DNA of 64,000 nt from Euptelea pleiosperma (lineage: Eukaryota; Streptophyta; Magnoliopsida; Ranunculales; Eupteleaceae), in the NCBI GenBank assembly GCA_035048495.1, contig CM068540.1:2154829-2218828 (forward strand), in the 5' to 3' direction. Below the pieces are notes generated by a model, which saw only the letters and a list, made by a program, of their open reading frames with translations, was not told where the DNA came from and made no database searches. Shown piece after piece: positions 12,301-23,490 of the stretch. The translations under genes and the position numbers were made by a program. How positions within the stretch are numbered: the stretch's first letter is position 1; each line of letters begins with the position of its first letter.

Positions 12301-12660
12301 TCACAAAGTTAGCTCCCCATCTACTGATCACACTTTTAACTATCGATTTTTTCTCCTTACTCCCCAATCCTCAAACATTCCAAGACAATTTTTGTCATCG
12401 GTACACACCATTCACCTTTCTCCCTCTCTTACAATTACCATACGTCAACACATCTCCTAAATTGAACTGATAAGTCAATTTATTTAGTTCTTGAGCCAAT
12501 CTAACATGCCTATCTTTGGAGGATGGACTATGACATGTCTCCTGCTGCCAATCCCTCTCTATTACCCATGCAAAACTTTATTCGCTGACCACCTTCTTAC
12601 CCTTCAAATCAAGAGGTTCCTGATCAGCGGAAACCATAAGACTCCCATCTTCAACTAGAA
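9310..12660 (-). mobile_element. Degenerate L1-like LINE
   Basis: Minus-strand fragments appear in LINE order from right to left: end of the endonuclease domain (GGGKFTWSN at about 11890), reverse transcriptase pieces (ILAKTLASRT at 11450-11500, GFGEKWRMWIWKCISSASLS at 11190-11250), RT thumb (GLPIGANYRSKALWDHVIER at about 10740-10800) and zf-RVT (CLMCKHCGESVNHLPLHC at about 9760-9815). Numerous frameshifts and stops; an old, dead copy. The 3' end is near 9310; the 5' boundary is approximate. Confidence 0.82.
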
Positions 12661-14620
12661 TTCTTGAAAAAGATCAATTTTATTGAATTTTCTCTGTTTC
12701 GTTTTTCTTTTATACCTTCAACTGCATTAGTATTACAAATGTGTAATTGCAATAGATCCCCAAACTTATGTAGGTTGGTGTACTTTTACAAAACTTCTCC
12801 ATGTTGAATTGAACTTCCTCTAATTAATTGAGTTTTGGATGAGCGAAGTTTAGGTCAAGCTTGAAGTTTACTACCGTGCTTTCCAAGTGCCTCTTTTAAT
12901 CCTCTACTAAACCCGAATGCTTTCATGCAATGTCGCACAAGTGATCCTTGAACCAATGGGATACAGGTAACATTGGATGCCACCTTATTTCTTTCTAATG
13001 AAGTTGCAGTCCGCTTCAATATCATTAGCCCTTTTTAGGGTTGAAGAAGTGTATAGCTGTGTGATTATTATGTGCTTCATAGAAATCCTATGCTCAAGTC
13101 TACCTCTACCAAAGTTTTTGTCCACATCAATTCACAAGTACCATAGCCATATAATTGAGTATAGATTGAACTTGAACTGACGTAGGATCTATGTACAGTT
13201 CACAGGGGCATGCCACACATCCTCATCAATATGGATAGTCTATCCTCATCAATATGGATTGTCCAAGTGGCAGGCCACTCCTTGGATGTGTCTTTGCCCA
13301 AAATGCACTAGTTGGACAATATTCGCAATCAAATGGTTGAGCATATCACTAAACTGTTTAGTCACTATTTACCTACCCCTTCGTGGATATCTGTGTTTTA
13401 GCTCTGTAAATGACAAATGTTTGATTAGTGAAAAATTTGAAAATGGTGGCCCATCCAATGGACGATGAGAACTTTTACTTGGAGAGTCCAAAATGACGAG
13501 CACATGTCAAAATGCTTGGCTTATATCCCAAAAGAAGGGTGAGGAGTAGTCACCTATAAGACCTTGGGTTTCATTTAATATTATACTCAACAAATTATGA
13601 TGTTCAAAAAAATTGCGTAATACGAAGTATGGATGTACACTTAATTATAGCTAGTTCATTGATTTAAGCCTTCATCTTGAATTATTGATGCTGATTTCTT
13701 GTGGAAGATGATTTCTAGCCGCTATATGCTACCATATCATATCTTCCTCAAGTGGTAAATAATTCTTAATGTGTAGCTTGTTGTCCATCCCAATCCAAGG
13801 CCAACTACAAAAAGAGTGGTCCTTTGGCCCCATATTCATATAAGATAGCTGCATGAGATTTGATAGACATGCACATACACTTCCCAAATTCCTACAGTAG
13901 TGAATGAACCTTAGTGGAATAGAAATTTTAGTCATTCACAAATTGATACCCACGTTATGCAACAATTGAAAGGCCATACTTGATAAATTGGCCCTTGGAC
14001 TTATTGAAAGATTTTATTTATTTATTTTGTCATACCTTGTCATTTCTATGGAAAAACTAGAATGAAGAATCAGGCTTTATGCCGCTCGCAGCTCCCCACA
14101 TCCCTGGCTGCATATATCTTTTCATCTTCATGTGATTTGCTTGTATGTCGGCTTTTGTACAATTCATATTCTTTAGTTTAAAACTAAATGCATATTTTAC
14201 CAAGTATTGTCTCGATTCTTCCTAATGCATGGTTGCCCCTTGAGATTTTGAATCATGTTCAAAATTTCAATTTGATTAGTTTGGTACTACGGATTAATTT
14301 AGCCTCGTTGCATGGTCCAAGGTTGTAGTGCCAAACTGGCATTCCAATGGTCAATATGTTGAGTATGAGACTATGAGCTGCATTTACATATTTGATTACG
14401 TGCGCTTTACTTACATAAGGGTCATCCACAATATTCGTATCTTCTCCCTTGAATTGGATGTGCATTATATCATTTTCATCTAAAATTGGTTATATGAATG
14501 AAAATAATTCATCTGTTTTTTTGATAAGTGAAAACAATTCATCTTTCAGATGAGATAAATTCCAAGTCTATTAAACTTGAAATCATGAAGCATTGAAGGG
14601 ATTATGTTATTCTTATTCAG
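12661..14620 (+). other. Intron 4 distal segment, nothing recognised
   Basis: Low-GC sequence without a domain on either strand. It has an 18-bp doublet TATCCTCATCAATATGGA (about 13220-13258). Confidence 0.55.
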
Positions 14621-14719
14621 GCTAAAGGCTTTGTCGCTAATTCATTCTACACTGGTTTGACGGCAACTGAGTTTTTCTTTCATACAATGGGAGGGCGTGA
14701 AGGTCTTGTGGATACAGCG
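14621..14719 (+). CDS. NRPC1: NRPC1 exon: bridge helix N-terminal half
   Basis: Acceptor TTCTTATTCAG. It codes [20 protein letters not shown] followed by [13 protein letters not shown]. This is the most conserved part of multi-subunit RNA polymerases, forming the start of the bridge helix across the active cleft. Thirty-three codons, phase 0 at both ends, donor GCG|GTATGA. A 6.0-kb intron with a LINE separates it from the previous exon, and a 10.7-kb nested TE intron from the next. Confidence 0.95.
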
Positions 14720-15033
14720 GTATGATTAACTCCTCAATTTGGTCAGTTGTTTATTTAAATCAGACGTGTATATGGTTATCAGTGAAATTTCTTTGGTTCC
14801 AAGTTTTATGACATCCATCATGTATTTTATGGTATTAAATGTCGATGTTGAGGTATATGTTGACCTCTTGGGAAAGCGAAATTTTCGACGCAACATGGAA
14901 AAATGCATTTTAAGGGAAATAATGGTCATAATGTGGTAAAACGCAACTGAAATTACATACGGAAGTTATTGTAATCACTAAATCATCACGCATTAAGTAT
15001 ATTCTTTCAAATTACAAGAGTACATGAGACCAA

Positions 15034-15377
15034 TGTTTTAAAACTTGGAACTCAGACTCGACTCGGAACTCGGAAGTCCATCGGGTTGAGTCACCTCGAT
15101 GACTTGGGAGTTGACTCGACGAGTCAAGAAATTAATTATTATATATTTAAATATATAAAAATACTTTGAAAAATCATAAAATATAGAAAAAATGCTAAAA
15201 ACAATTAGAAATTAAAAAACATTGAGTTTCGAATCGACTTAGCCTTTAAACAGTTAACTCAGCGAAGTTTTGAGTCGACTCGGCGAAGTTTTTGAGTCGA
15301 CTCAGCGAAGCTTGCAAATCCAAGTTGTTCGAGTCGACTCGGCCAAGTCCCGAGTTGACTCGGCGAGTTTTAAAACA
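15034..15377. mobile_element. MITE with GACTCGACTCGG-rich ends
   Basis: Left end TGTTTTAAAACTTGG and right end CGAGTTTTAAAACA are inverted repeats; the flanking parts repeat GACTCG/GAGTCGACTC motifs around an AT-rich core. About 344 bp. Flanks are only partly alike, so the target duplication is uncertain; hAT-like is the best guess. Confidence 0.65.
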
Positions 15378-16189
15378 TAGAGACATAAAGTGATAAAGAA
15401 ATTTTGAACGCAAACGCTATTCATTGAAATTTTGTCAAAATGAATAGTAATTTCGTGTGAAATTTTGTAAAATTGACATGTTAGTTGATTTCCATTTCAA
15501 TTTCTGGGGAAAGGGAATAGTTTGCGAAATTTTCAAAATTAATACCTTGGTTATGCTTGTATATAATGATTAGTGGTTCAACTCAACGCAACATATAATT
15601 CTCTTTGGAGTCAATAAGATTGTCTTTCCTGTAATTGGTTATAGATTTAGTCAACGAGAACTTTTTATTCCTTGTATATCTATAATTATTCTTTTCATTG
15701 GAAGAAATTTTTTCTACCATTGATATAGTTTATATAGGCTATCTTGATCTAAATAATCACAAAATTCTGCTATTAAGGTATTCGAAAAATTAATTCATGA
15801 TTCTGGAAATGAAACCTTATGGGTTATTACATAAAAAATATATTCCAAACAAGTGCACTCTGATTCCTAGAAATTGGGAAACGTGTTAGAAACTTTAGGG
15901 GAAATGCCTAGGGAGTTCCTGTTCAAACACACGAGAAACGTTTGGAAAACACGTTTCCCAGTAGAATGTGTTCTAGTGTGTTTTCCTTGACGTTACTTAT
16001 ACGTTTGTCGTTTCTTGAATTGGGTAAACTCTTATAATAATAATAAGCAAGCCCTTACTTCAAAGAGTTTATTGATATACAAATTCTTAAAACTAGTATT
16101 TAGTATTCTCTCCTATCGTCTATCTTAGTGCCACTCCCTATAAAAACCCTTTTCGACCTCATTCTTTCGACACAGGAGACCTTTGATGA

Positions 16190-16620
16190 TGATGAGTGTT
16201 CAGATTCTATCTTCCCATACGATGTAGCAACCTAACCGCTTCATCCATCTCCCAATCGTTAATGTGCATTCTCAAGGCCAATTTACATGATGGATTGCCT
16301 AAAGAGCCAGAGAAACAATCCTTGACGAGAGCTCCTTGAAGACTTAGAACCAAGAGAAGAATTGCCACACCAAATATCTTTTTAAAATCTAATCCACTCC
16401 TCGTCACCAACCCGTTTTGAAAAATTCTTCGAATACTTTCATAATTCCTTTCCCAACCAAGATACCATAATATGAGGCAACTTCATTGCTATCCAATCTC
16501 AACCGTACTTGCTCTCTATGACCTTCCTCTACAAATCGTTCGTTTCCTCCCCAAACCTCTAAAGCTACTATCCAAACAAAGCCTTCTTAAATCCCCAGAG
16601 TGCTTGAAACCAAGCCCACT
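16190..16620 (-). mobile_element. LINE fragment, zf-RVT-adjacent region
   Basis: Minus-strand translation contains INDWEMDEAVRLLHRMG, typical of the segment between RT and zf-RVT in plant L1-like elements. It abuts a plus-strand LINE fragment coding the preceding part of the protein, suggesting one element with an inversion. Confidence 0.7.
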
Positions 16621-16763
16621 CTTGATCTTGGGATTGCAACATTGATAGATTGCCAGCTACTTATTTGGGTCTTCCTTTAGGGGATTATTACAGATCCAAG
16701 GTCCTATAGGAGCCTGTAATCGAGCGCTTTGAGAAGAGGTTAGTACTGTGGAAGACGAGATAC

Positions 16764-17253
16764 TGATGCGGGAGCATTCAACCACGATGGTCCGCTGCTA
16801 CACCGAATCAGTGCCCGGTCAAGCAAGTGTGCCCAATGAAGATTTGCTTTCTTTATTTTTAGTTTAATTAGAATTTTTCCATTTAAAGTTGGATTTTGTT
16901 TCCAATTAGGCTTATATGATTGATTGCAATATTAGGAGTTTCTTATTTTAGTTAATTAGAATTAGGAAAACTCAATTTGACTAAAATTAGGAAACTCCAT
17001 TTGGAGAGTTTTATAAATAGGATGTAATCCTTTGATTTTAGGAATCAATGGAATGAATTATGAATGAGTCTTTTAATATCATTTGCATGCTTTTGTGCAT
17101 GATTTTTCCCTTTACGGGTTTGGCGTGAGGCCAAGGGAGCGATTCCCACCATTATTTTTCCTGTCTCCCTCTATCTCTATCTTTCCATCTCCTCTCTACC
17201 ACCCCCTCTCATTTTCCCATAAAAATCGCAGGTCGAGCCGTTGTCCTGCGTCA
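16764..17253 (+). repeat. 5' LTR of the gene-carrying retroelement
   Basis: Begins TGATGCGGGAGC and ends TCCTGCGTCA. Contains a TATA-like TTATAAATAGG near 17010. Pairs with the LTR at 20504. Confidence 0.88.
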
Positions 17254-17254
17254 A

Positions 17255-17271
17255 TTTTGATATCAGAGCAA
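17255..17271 (+). other. Primer binding site (initiator-Met tRNA type)
   Basis: TTTTGATATCAGAGC follows the 5' LTR by one or two bases and resembles the standard plant TGGTATCAGAGC site with the first bases decayed. Confidence 0.75.
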
Positions 17272-17984
17272 GTTCGAAATTCCTGATTGTGTTTCGGAAA
17301 GATGTCTCAGATTAGTTCGTTCACTTCGTTGGCAGCCAAGTTAACTAAACTAGTCGATCGGGTAAAACATATGAATCACAAACTGGAGACGAGGATCGAT
17401 ACCCCTATAAGAAGGCCTTCGAGGACTTCAAAAAGAAGAAAATCTATGCCGGAGTTCCAATCCGCTGTTGTCATCGTCTTGGGAAGTCACCACCGCTGAC
17501 GTTTCCACATCTCTCCGTTAATGGAGATCCCGGCGTTACGATTCCGACACTAGTGAAGGCAATGCCAGAAGTTCTTAAAGAAGATCGATCAGATGAAGAT
17601 GGATAAGAAAAAGATCGATAAGAAGGAGAAGCTACAGTGCTAGAAAAGAAAGGCGTAGCAGAGATTAAGCATGGCAATTTGGCCTGAGGCCCAGCCCGAC
17701 CCGAAGTTGAGCCCGGCCTGAGGCAGCCCGTGAATATGTCGGGCCGGGCCTGGGTTTGAAAACCTAGCCCACAGCCCAGCCCGAGCCCGACCAAAAAATT
17801 ATTAAATAAGCCCAATTGAGTCCGGCCTGAGCCTGACCAAAAAATTATTAAATAAGCCCAATTGAGTCTGGCCCGAGTCCAAGTCTAATTTTAAGAAAAA
17901 ATCAAAATTAATGCATTCTTAACGGGTCGAGCAGCCTGGCCCGCGGCCCAGCCCGTGTCAACCCATGAAAATAACTTCAATCCG

Positions 17985-18080
17985 ACGATTAGAAATCACT
18001 GATTAGGCTGATTTTTGGTTTGCAAACATCCATACGGTTAGAGACTCTAATTGTATGCCAGACTCTAATAGTATGCCACG
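17985..18080. mobile_element. Single-arm remnant of the Mutator-type foldback family
   Basis: Contains AATCACTGATTAGGCTGATT, TTTTGGTTTGCAAACATCC and CATACGGTTAGAGACTC, matching one arm of the foldback element at 61852-62249. Only one arm remains. Confidence 0.65.
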
Positions 18081-18106
18081 TGGCTCGTTTAAAGTGTAAA
18101 CGTTTA

Positions 18107-18405
18107 GGGGACAACCATTTGGTGTACCCACACAGAAGATGAATCAACGGCTGGTTTTTGGTGAGGATGATCTCTATGGTGAGGAGATCATCCTCACAAA
18201 AATTCAAATCATTCCAATAATCGTAGACTGGTTTAGAAGTTGAAGAATTACGGACTGCCCTTTTTTTGTGTAACTTGAAAACCACATTTGATGGGGTTAG
18301 AAATTTCAGAAGAGATCCTCCTCACCAAAAATCAGCCATCGATTCATCTTGTATGTTAGTACACCAAAATGGTTGTCAAAAATGGTTGTCCCACGAACCC
18401 GACAC
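18107..18405. mobile_element. MITE related to the TA-targeting family
   Basis: Starts GGGGACAACCATTTGGTGTACC and ends with the inverted GGTTGTCCC plus ACGAACCCGACAC. The interior shares GGTGAGGATGATCTC, AAATTTCAGAA and the CATTTGATGGGGTTAGAAAT-like block with 3043-3800. It is followed by a 200-bp TA-rich tract, consistent with the same target preference. Confidence 0.7.
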
Positions 18406-18616
18406 TTATATTATATACCTATAGATTATACAATCTAACTATAACTTATAACATTATATATTAGTATATAGTATATACTTTATAACTATAAGTTATAATA
18501 TAACTTATATAAATATAACTATAAGTTATAACTTATAACTATATGTATGATGTATTTGTTCATATATTATAACTATATGTATAATGTATTTGTCTATATA
18601 TTATAAGTATACTAAA
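18406..18616. repeat. TA-rich degenerate repeat tract
   Basis: Almost only A and T, built from variants of ATAACTATAAGTTATA and ATATGTATAATGTATTTG. Part of the nested insertion. Confidence 0.8.
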
Positions 18617-18986
18617 TTATAACAATAAGTCCAACTCAAGTCCGAACCCCGAAACCCAAGCCCGATATACAAACCCAACCCAAGCCCTAAACCCAACCCA
18701 AAACCCATTAAAATAGCCCCCGGCCCAGCCCGTGACCAAGCCCATTGGCCCGACCCTAGACCGGGCCACGGGTTGGGCCTGGGTTTTGAAATTTTTTGGA
18801 GCCCGGTCCGAGTTGCTGACGGGCTTGATTGACACGGACCGAATTAAGCCCGGCCCAAGGGAAGCCTGACCCGAGCCTGGCCCGACGGGCCAAATTGCCA
18901 CCCTTAGGAGAGATCGAGACCGTCCCTGAAATATCTCTCGTTGTTGGTGACTCTATCAAAAGTACAATGGAGCAGTTAGCTCTTGA

Positions 18987-19510
18987 TTTACCGTACCAAG
19001 TAAACCTGCCAACCTCATTCCAAACCAGACCCATAGAGAAGTACCAGCCTTTGGCACCCCCATCTCGAACCCCACAACGGATACAGCCGCAACAGATGAC
19101 ATTAAAAATGTCTCAACTACTATCTCCAGTGATTTAGAGGCCAAAGAGGAAAAGTCAACTTATCAAGATGCTAAATCCGAATCAAAAGCTGAAACTCTGG
19201 CACCTAAAAACAAAAGTGAGGTAGAGAAATCAGTTCCTGTAGGGAAGAAGGATGCTGAGAATCCATCCCCTCCGTCAAAAGCTCCCAAAGTTCCTCCTGA
19301 CAACGAGTTTGAGAAGCGCACAAGGCCGGAGGTCATCCCTACAGGTGAGATTGGAGTGACATTTCAAGACATTGGTGCCCTAATTGAGATTAAAGAATCG
19401 CTTCAGGAGTTGGTGATGCTTCCTCTAAGAAGACCAGACCTCTTTAAAGGAAGAATTTTAAAGCCTTGCAGAGGAATATTGTTATTTGGGCCTCCTGGCA
19501 CTGGGAAGAC
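18987..19510 (+). pseudogene. Captured fragment of a plant AAA+ ATPase gene
   Basis: The continuous frame codes a charged linker, PPDNEFEKRTRPEVIP, IGVTFQDIGALIEIKESLQE, LVMLPLRRPDLFKG, CRGILLFGPPGTGKT. This is the start of the AAA module of the plant ATAD1/spastin-like family (DAA1-type proteins) up to and including Walker A. It stops right after GKT, so Walker B, sensor and arginine-finger parts are absent and it cannot hydrolyse ATP as such. After the Walker A motif the frame continues into unrelated Lys/Arg-rich coding to 20126. It lies inside an LTR retroelement, so I read it as transduplicated host sequence. Whether introns were removed before capture needs comparison with the parent gene. 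Confidence 0.85.
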
Positions 19511-20126
19511 GTCGAAGACGTTGCCGTTGAGGAAACAAAAAAGGAAAAGCAAAAGGAAGAAGAAGAAGAAGAAGACGCCGAACAAAAAGAGAAAGAAAAA
19601 GAAGCCGACAGAGGAGAGAACGAAGGAGAAGTACATGCATCGCCATCGCCGAAGGTTTCTACCGCCACCACCAACTTCGTTGTCGGCCACCAACATTGCT
19701 GCCTCCAGCGCCGTCACAATCCAAGAAATGGGGTTAGGGTTTCAGCAACCCAAAACCCCTCTTTACTCTTTTGAGGTCGAAGACGACCTCACTTCCCCCT
19801 TATTTTGCTATTGGGCCCAGCTAATTGAAAGGGTGGGCTTAAGTTCTACGACCCAACCTAAAGCCCAATTCGAGGCTCAACCTAGTAGGTCCAACCCATC
19901 AGTCCATAAGCCCTTAAGCACTCAAACCCATTTTATCAACTCCCATGGGCCCCCAATTAATAGTCCAATTCAATTTGACCCATATCTATGTAATCAAGCC
20001 CATGTGGCCAGTATCAGGTCAACTCGATCCATGACCCCACTTTTCTTAGGCAGGCCCATAGCCCACAGGTACAACCTCTTCTTCTTAGCTCTTTTTTTCT
20101 TTTCACAACCCCATCCCACATCCTAG
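19511..20126 (+). CDS. Open frame continuing from the captured ATPase, function unknown
   Basis: The same frame as the captured AAA segment stays open for about 205 more codons: a Lys/Arg-rich low-complexity part (19511-19640, purine-rich DNA) followed by Pro/Ser/Thr-rich sequence with HFINSHGPPINSPIQFDP and a hydrophobic end (LFFLALFFF). No family recognised. It may be a leftover of the retroelement gag region or chance openness. No start codon of its own is needed if translated as a fusion with the AAA piece. Confidence 0.35.
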
Positions 20127-20503
20127 ATCACAATCTGGCCCAATGTGTTCTACCCATTCAGTTAAGTGAAGTTCAGCCACAACCCACTAAACCAAGCCCA
20201 AATGTTAACATTCCAATGGGCTCTACCATTTAGTTGGACCTAGCCACTTTAGGTCCAGCTTAGGTAAAAAAAAAAGGCCACAACAAAACCCAGCCCAATA
20301 TATGGGTCCAATAACCAACCCATACTTATGGTCGAGTCCCCCTATACCCGACCCATGATGTGCGAAAAAAAAAGAGGGAACGTGGTTTATTTAAAGCTAC
20401 AAGAGCCAGAGAGGAATTCTTGCAGAGAGATGGTAACCATGTGCTGAAAATCAATCCATCTGCATCTGAATTCAAGGTTGAATTCTTTTCAACCAGGAGG
20501 GTT

Positions 20504-20977
20504 TGATGCGGGAGCATTCAACCACGATGGTCCGCCGCTACACCGAATCAGTGCAAGCAACTGTGCCCAATGAAGATTTGCTTTCTTTATTTTTAGTTTA
20601 ATTAGGATTTTTCCATTTAAAGTTGGATTTTGTTTCCAATTAGGCTTTTATGATTGATTGCAATATTAGGAGTTTCTTATTTTAGTTAATTAGAATTAGG
20701 AAAACTCAATTTGACTAAAATTAGGAAACTCCAATCGTAGAGTTTTATAAATAGGATTTTAGGAATCAATGGAATGAATTTTGAATGAGTCTTTTGATAT
20801 CATTTACATGCTTTTTTGCATGATTTTTCCCTTTACGGGTTTGGCGTGAGGCCAAGGGAGCGATTCCCACCATTATTTCTCCTATCTGCCTCTATCTCTA
20901 TCTTTCCATCTCTCCCTCTCTACCACCCCCTCTCATTTTCCCACAAAAATCGCAGGTCGAGCTGTTTTTCTACGTCA
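20504..20977 (+). repeat. 3' LTR of the gene-carrying retroelement
   Basis: Begins TGATGCGGGAGC and ends TTCTACGTCA. Differs from the 5' LTR by several indels (for instance loss of CCGGT near the start and of GTAATCCTTTG near the TATA region). Confidence 0.88.
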
Positions 20978-21234
20978 GATACCCCTTTCAAAAGGGGGTA
21001 AACTAGTGTTGATTAAAAGTACTCTTTCTAGCTTGCCCATCTATTCTGTCTTTATTCACGGTTCCGAGTAGTGTGGCGATTATTTTGGAAAGATATATGA
21101 GGGACTTCTTGTGGCATGATAGGTAGGGGATTCACAAATTTCATCTGGTGGCCTGGAAAACAGTTTGTAGTCCCAAGGCTAAAGGGGGTTTAGGGATCAA
21201 GAATATCAAAGTGATGAATCATGCACTTTTGGGA

Positions 21235-22113
21235 AATTGATCTATCTTTCCCTAACTAGACCAGACATTGCATATATCGTGAGTGTTATAAGTCAATACA
21301 TGCACTCACTTAGGGACTTTCATTTAGAGGCAACTCTTAGGATCTTATGATATCTCAAGTCTGCTCCAGGTAGATGCCTACTTTTTAAGAAAAATGGTCA
21401 CATGAGGATAGAGTCCTATATTGATGTAGACCGGGCAGGTGCCAAAGATGACGAGATGTACCTCAGGCTATTGCACCTTTGTTGGGGGCAATTTGGTTAC
21501 TTGGCGGAGCAGGAAACAACCTGTCGTTGCTAGATCTAGTGTAGATGCGGAATTCAGGGCAACGACTCATGGTCTGTGAAATGTTGTGGTTGAAAATCCT
21601 AGTGGCCAAACTAGGATTCCTTGTCTCATGTTTAGTTAGCTTGTATTTTGACAACAAAGCTGCTAGCCTACTATTAGCATTGCTCACAATCCTGTTCAAC
21701 ATGATTGGGCCAAGCATATCGAAGTGCATTGCCACTTCATCAGGGAGAAGATTATTTCTGGGGAGGTGTGTACTTTTGTGCAGACAGATGAGCAAGTTGC
21801 CGATGTATTTTCCAAGGGGGTCCCTAATTGACTTCACCGGTGTCTTAGCAAGTTGGGCATGAGAGATATCTATGCACCAACTTGAGGGGGAGTGTTATCA
21901 TATACGTGTTTATACGTATTTTACATGTAAATGATAGCTTTATAAATACCTTCTCAGTATGAGGGGTATTCTTGTCTTTGTAAGAATGGTCTTCATATAA
22001 ATAATATTTTTGGGAGTCATGTGAGCTAAGCATGACGTCCTTCTCTTCTCTCTTCTATCTCTTCTCGACGTTTGAAACCTTAAACCTAAACCTAAACCAA
22101 ACCCTAAATCTCC
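21235..22113 (+). mobile_element. Copia family 3 fragment: RNase H end and 3' LTR
   Basis: Begins at [19 protein letters not shown] (end of RT) and runs through RNase H pieces (HMRIESYIDVDRAGAKDD, MLWLKILVAKLGF, DNKAASLL) in shifted frames. Then the PPT CTTGAGGGGGAG and the 3' LTR from 21893 (TGTTATCATATACG). It has the same arrangement as copia E. The 5' nine-tenths is missing. Plus strand, unlike most copia copies here. Confidence 0.82.
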
Positions 22114-22139
22114 ATTACAACTTACAATTAGCCCCCCAT

Positions 22140-23490
22140 ATAACCGATGATGGAATGACTTCCTAATTCCCCGGGCAACAACTCCGATACAAAGAACTAA
22201 CCGTGAAAGCTCATTGGGGGTTCCATCTCCATATTTTCTTGTCTAGCTCCATAACCAATCTGAGGCTATCACCTACCTGATTGAGAAGAGAGGCTAGATT
22301 GTCCATCTCCGAATCATTAATGTGTCTTCTGGAGCCCAAGTTCCAAGAGCTAAGGGCGTCACGCCCAACTATGCAATCCTAGATCACCGCCCCTTGTCTA
22401 TCTGATAAGGAATACAAAGAGGGAACATATTTTTCACCCTCTCTCCCTTCCCTACCTTGGTTAGAGGACCTCTTTCGAACTTCTCACGGAGGTCCACTAT
22501 CCCTTTCCATATACTAGCACCATAAGCGGACTGAACTGGGTTAATTTCCCACCCATGCTCCCTGACTCCATACTTGTACCCTATCACGATCCGTCATCAA
22601 CTGTCCTCCTCTTCACCAAATCTCCATAGCCACTTGCCAATAAACGCCGCGTTCATCTCACGAAGGTGTCTAAAGCCAATACCTCCCACACTTGAGGTAC
22701 GGATCTTCTCCTACTCGACTCGGTGGAACTTATGCTTGTTCCATTTCCCTATCCACAAGAAGTCTCTCATACTCTTTTCTAGACTTTCAGCCATAGGAAT
22801 CGGGACAGTAAACAACGACATATCATGAGTAGGCAAACTACAGAGAGTACTCTTTATATGAGTAATACTGCCACCTTCGGATATGAACCTCATTTTCCAC
22901 CCTGCTAGCCTCCTCCTGACTATTTCAACTACAGAATCCCAAATAGATTTGTCTTTATACTTGGCTCCCAAGGGAAGACCAAGATAAGACATAGGAAGTC
23001 AGCTAGTGACACAACCCAAGCGAGTAGCCAGACTTTTATCCAAGCTCTCCATTTCAACCCAAAGCCCGTCCTCTCTTTCATGTAGTCCAGGAAGATCCAG
23101 CTTTCATGGTCATTGGATTCTCCATATCAACCTTTCACAAACACCTCTCCTCCCTTCTCTCATTCTAGAATCAATCCATTCATTCGCAATCAAAACCCCA
23201 TCCGACAACTGCCTGCCTTTCACAAAGGCTCCTCGGAACAGAGAAATGATCATACCCACCACCTTCTTCATCCTTGAGGCAAGAATCTTGGAGATAATTT
23301 TGTATATACTCCCAATTAGGCTAATGGGACAAAAGTCTCCTAACAGCTCGGCCCCTTTCTTCTTAGGAACAAGGGTGATAAAAGTGATGTTGAATGTACG
23401 ATCCAAATAGGCCTCCTTCTCAAATTCCTTCACTAGTTGCATGAAATCTTTCAAACTATATCCCAACACCTCTGAAAAATGCAATAGAGG
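22140..23490 (-). mobile_element. L1-like LINE fragment with reverse transcriptase
   Basis: Minus-strand frames give TFNITFITLVPKKKGAELL then PISLIGSIYKIISKILASRM and FVKGRQLSDGVLIANEWIDS (RT domain N-terminal half, 23110-23484), and further along LGLPLGAKYKDKSIWDSVVE and SMRDFLWIGKWNKHKFHRVE (RT thumb, 22711-22992). The catalytic FADD segment between them is deleted, the two pieces being only 120 bp apart. Truncated at both ends and inactive. Confidence 0.85.

Larger units (their letters stand above)
17666..18906. mobile_element. hAT-type element inside the retroelement, itself interrupted
   Basis: Ends TAAGCATGGCAATTTGGCC and (inverted) GGCCAAATTGCCACCCTTA form ~19-bp terminal inverted repeats. 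Flanks GCAGAGAT (17658-17665) and GGAGAGAT (18907-18914) are an 8-bp duplication with one mismatch. The terminal zones are rich in GCCCGACCC / GGGCCGGGCC motifs. The 1.24-kb length is due to further insertions near 17985-18616. Confidence 0.82.
16764..20977 (+). mobile_element. Non-autonomous LTR retroelement carrying a captured AAA-ATPase fragment
   Basis: Two direct LTRs (16764-17253 and 20504-20977), both TG...CA and clearly similar along their length, are flanked by perfect 5-bp target copies GATAC (16759-16763, 20978-20982). After the 5' LTR comes TGATATCAGAGC, a near match to the initiator-Met primer site; a purine-rich CCAGGAGGGTT precedes the 3' LTR. No protease, integrase or RT is present inside, so it depends on another element (LARD-like). 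The interior carries part of a host AAA+ ATPase gene (18987-19510), a K/E-rich low-complexity stretch and a 1.2-kb hAT-type insertion. LTRs differ by several small indels and substitutions, so the insertion is not recent. Confidence 0.88.
16625..21234 (+). mobile_element. LINE RT-thumb fragment, split by an LTR retroelement
   Basis: Plus-strand LINE reading resumes across a 4.2-kb insertion (16764-20977). Left part reads PIGACNRAL-like RT thumb with WKTRY; right part continues KGGKLVLIKSTLSSLPIY, RDFLWHD and [20 protein letters not shown] in shifted frames. It ends at 21234 where copia sequence begins. Dead fragment; it dates as older than the element inside it. Confidence 0.78.

Noticed and set aside
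19403..19774. Several overlapping Glu-, Lys- or Phe-rich frames on both strands
   Set aside because: All are readings of one purine-rich tract in different frames. Only the frame continuous with the AAA segment has any support.
22574..23410. Plus-strand frames of 84-134 codons
   Set aside because: They are shadows of the LINE reverse transcriptase on the minus strand.
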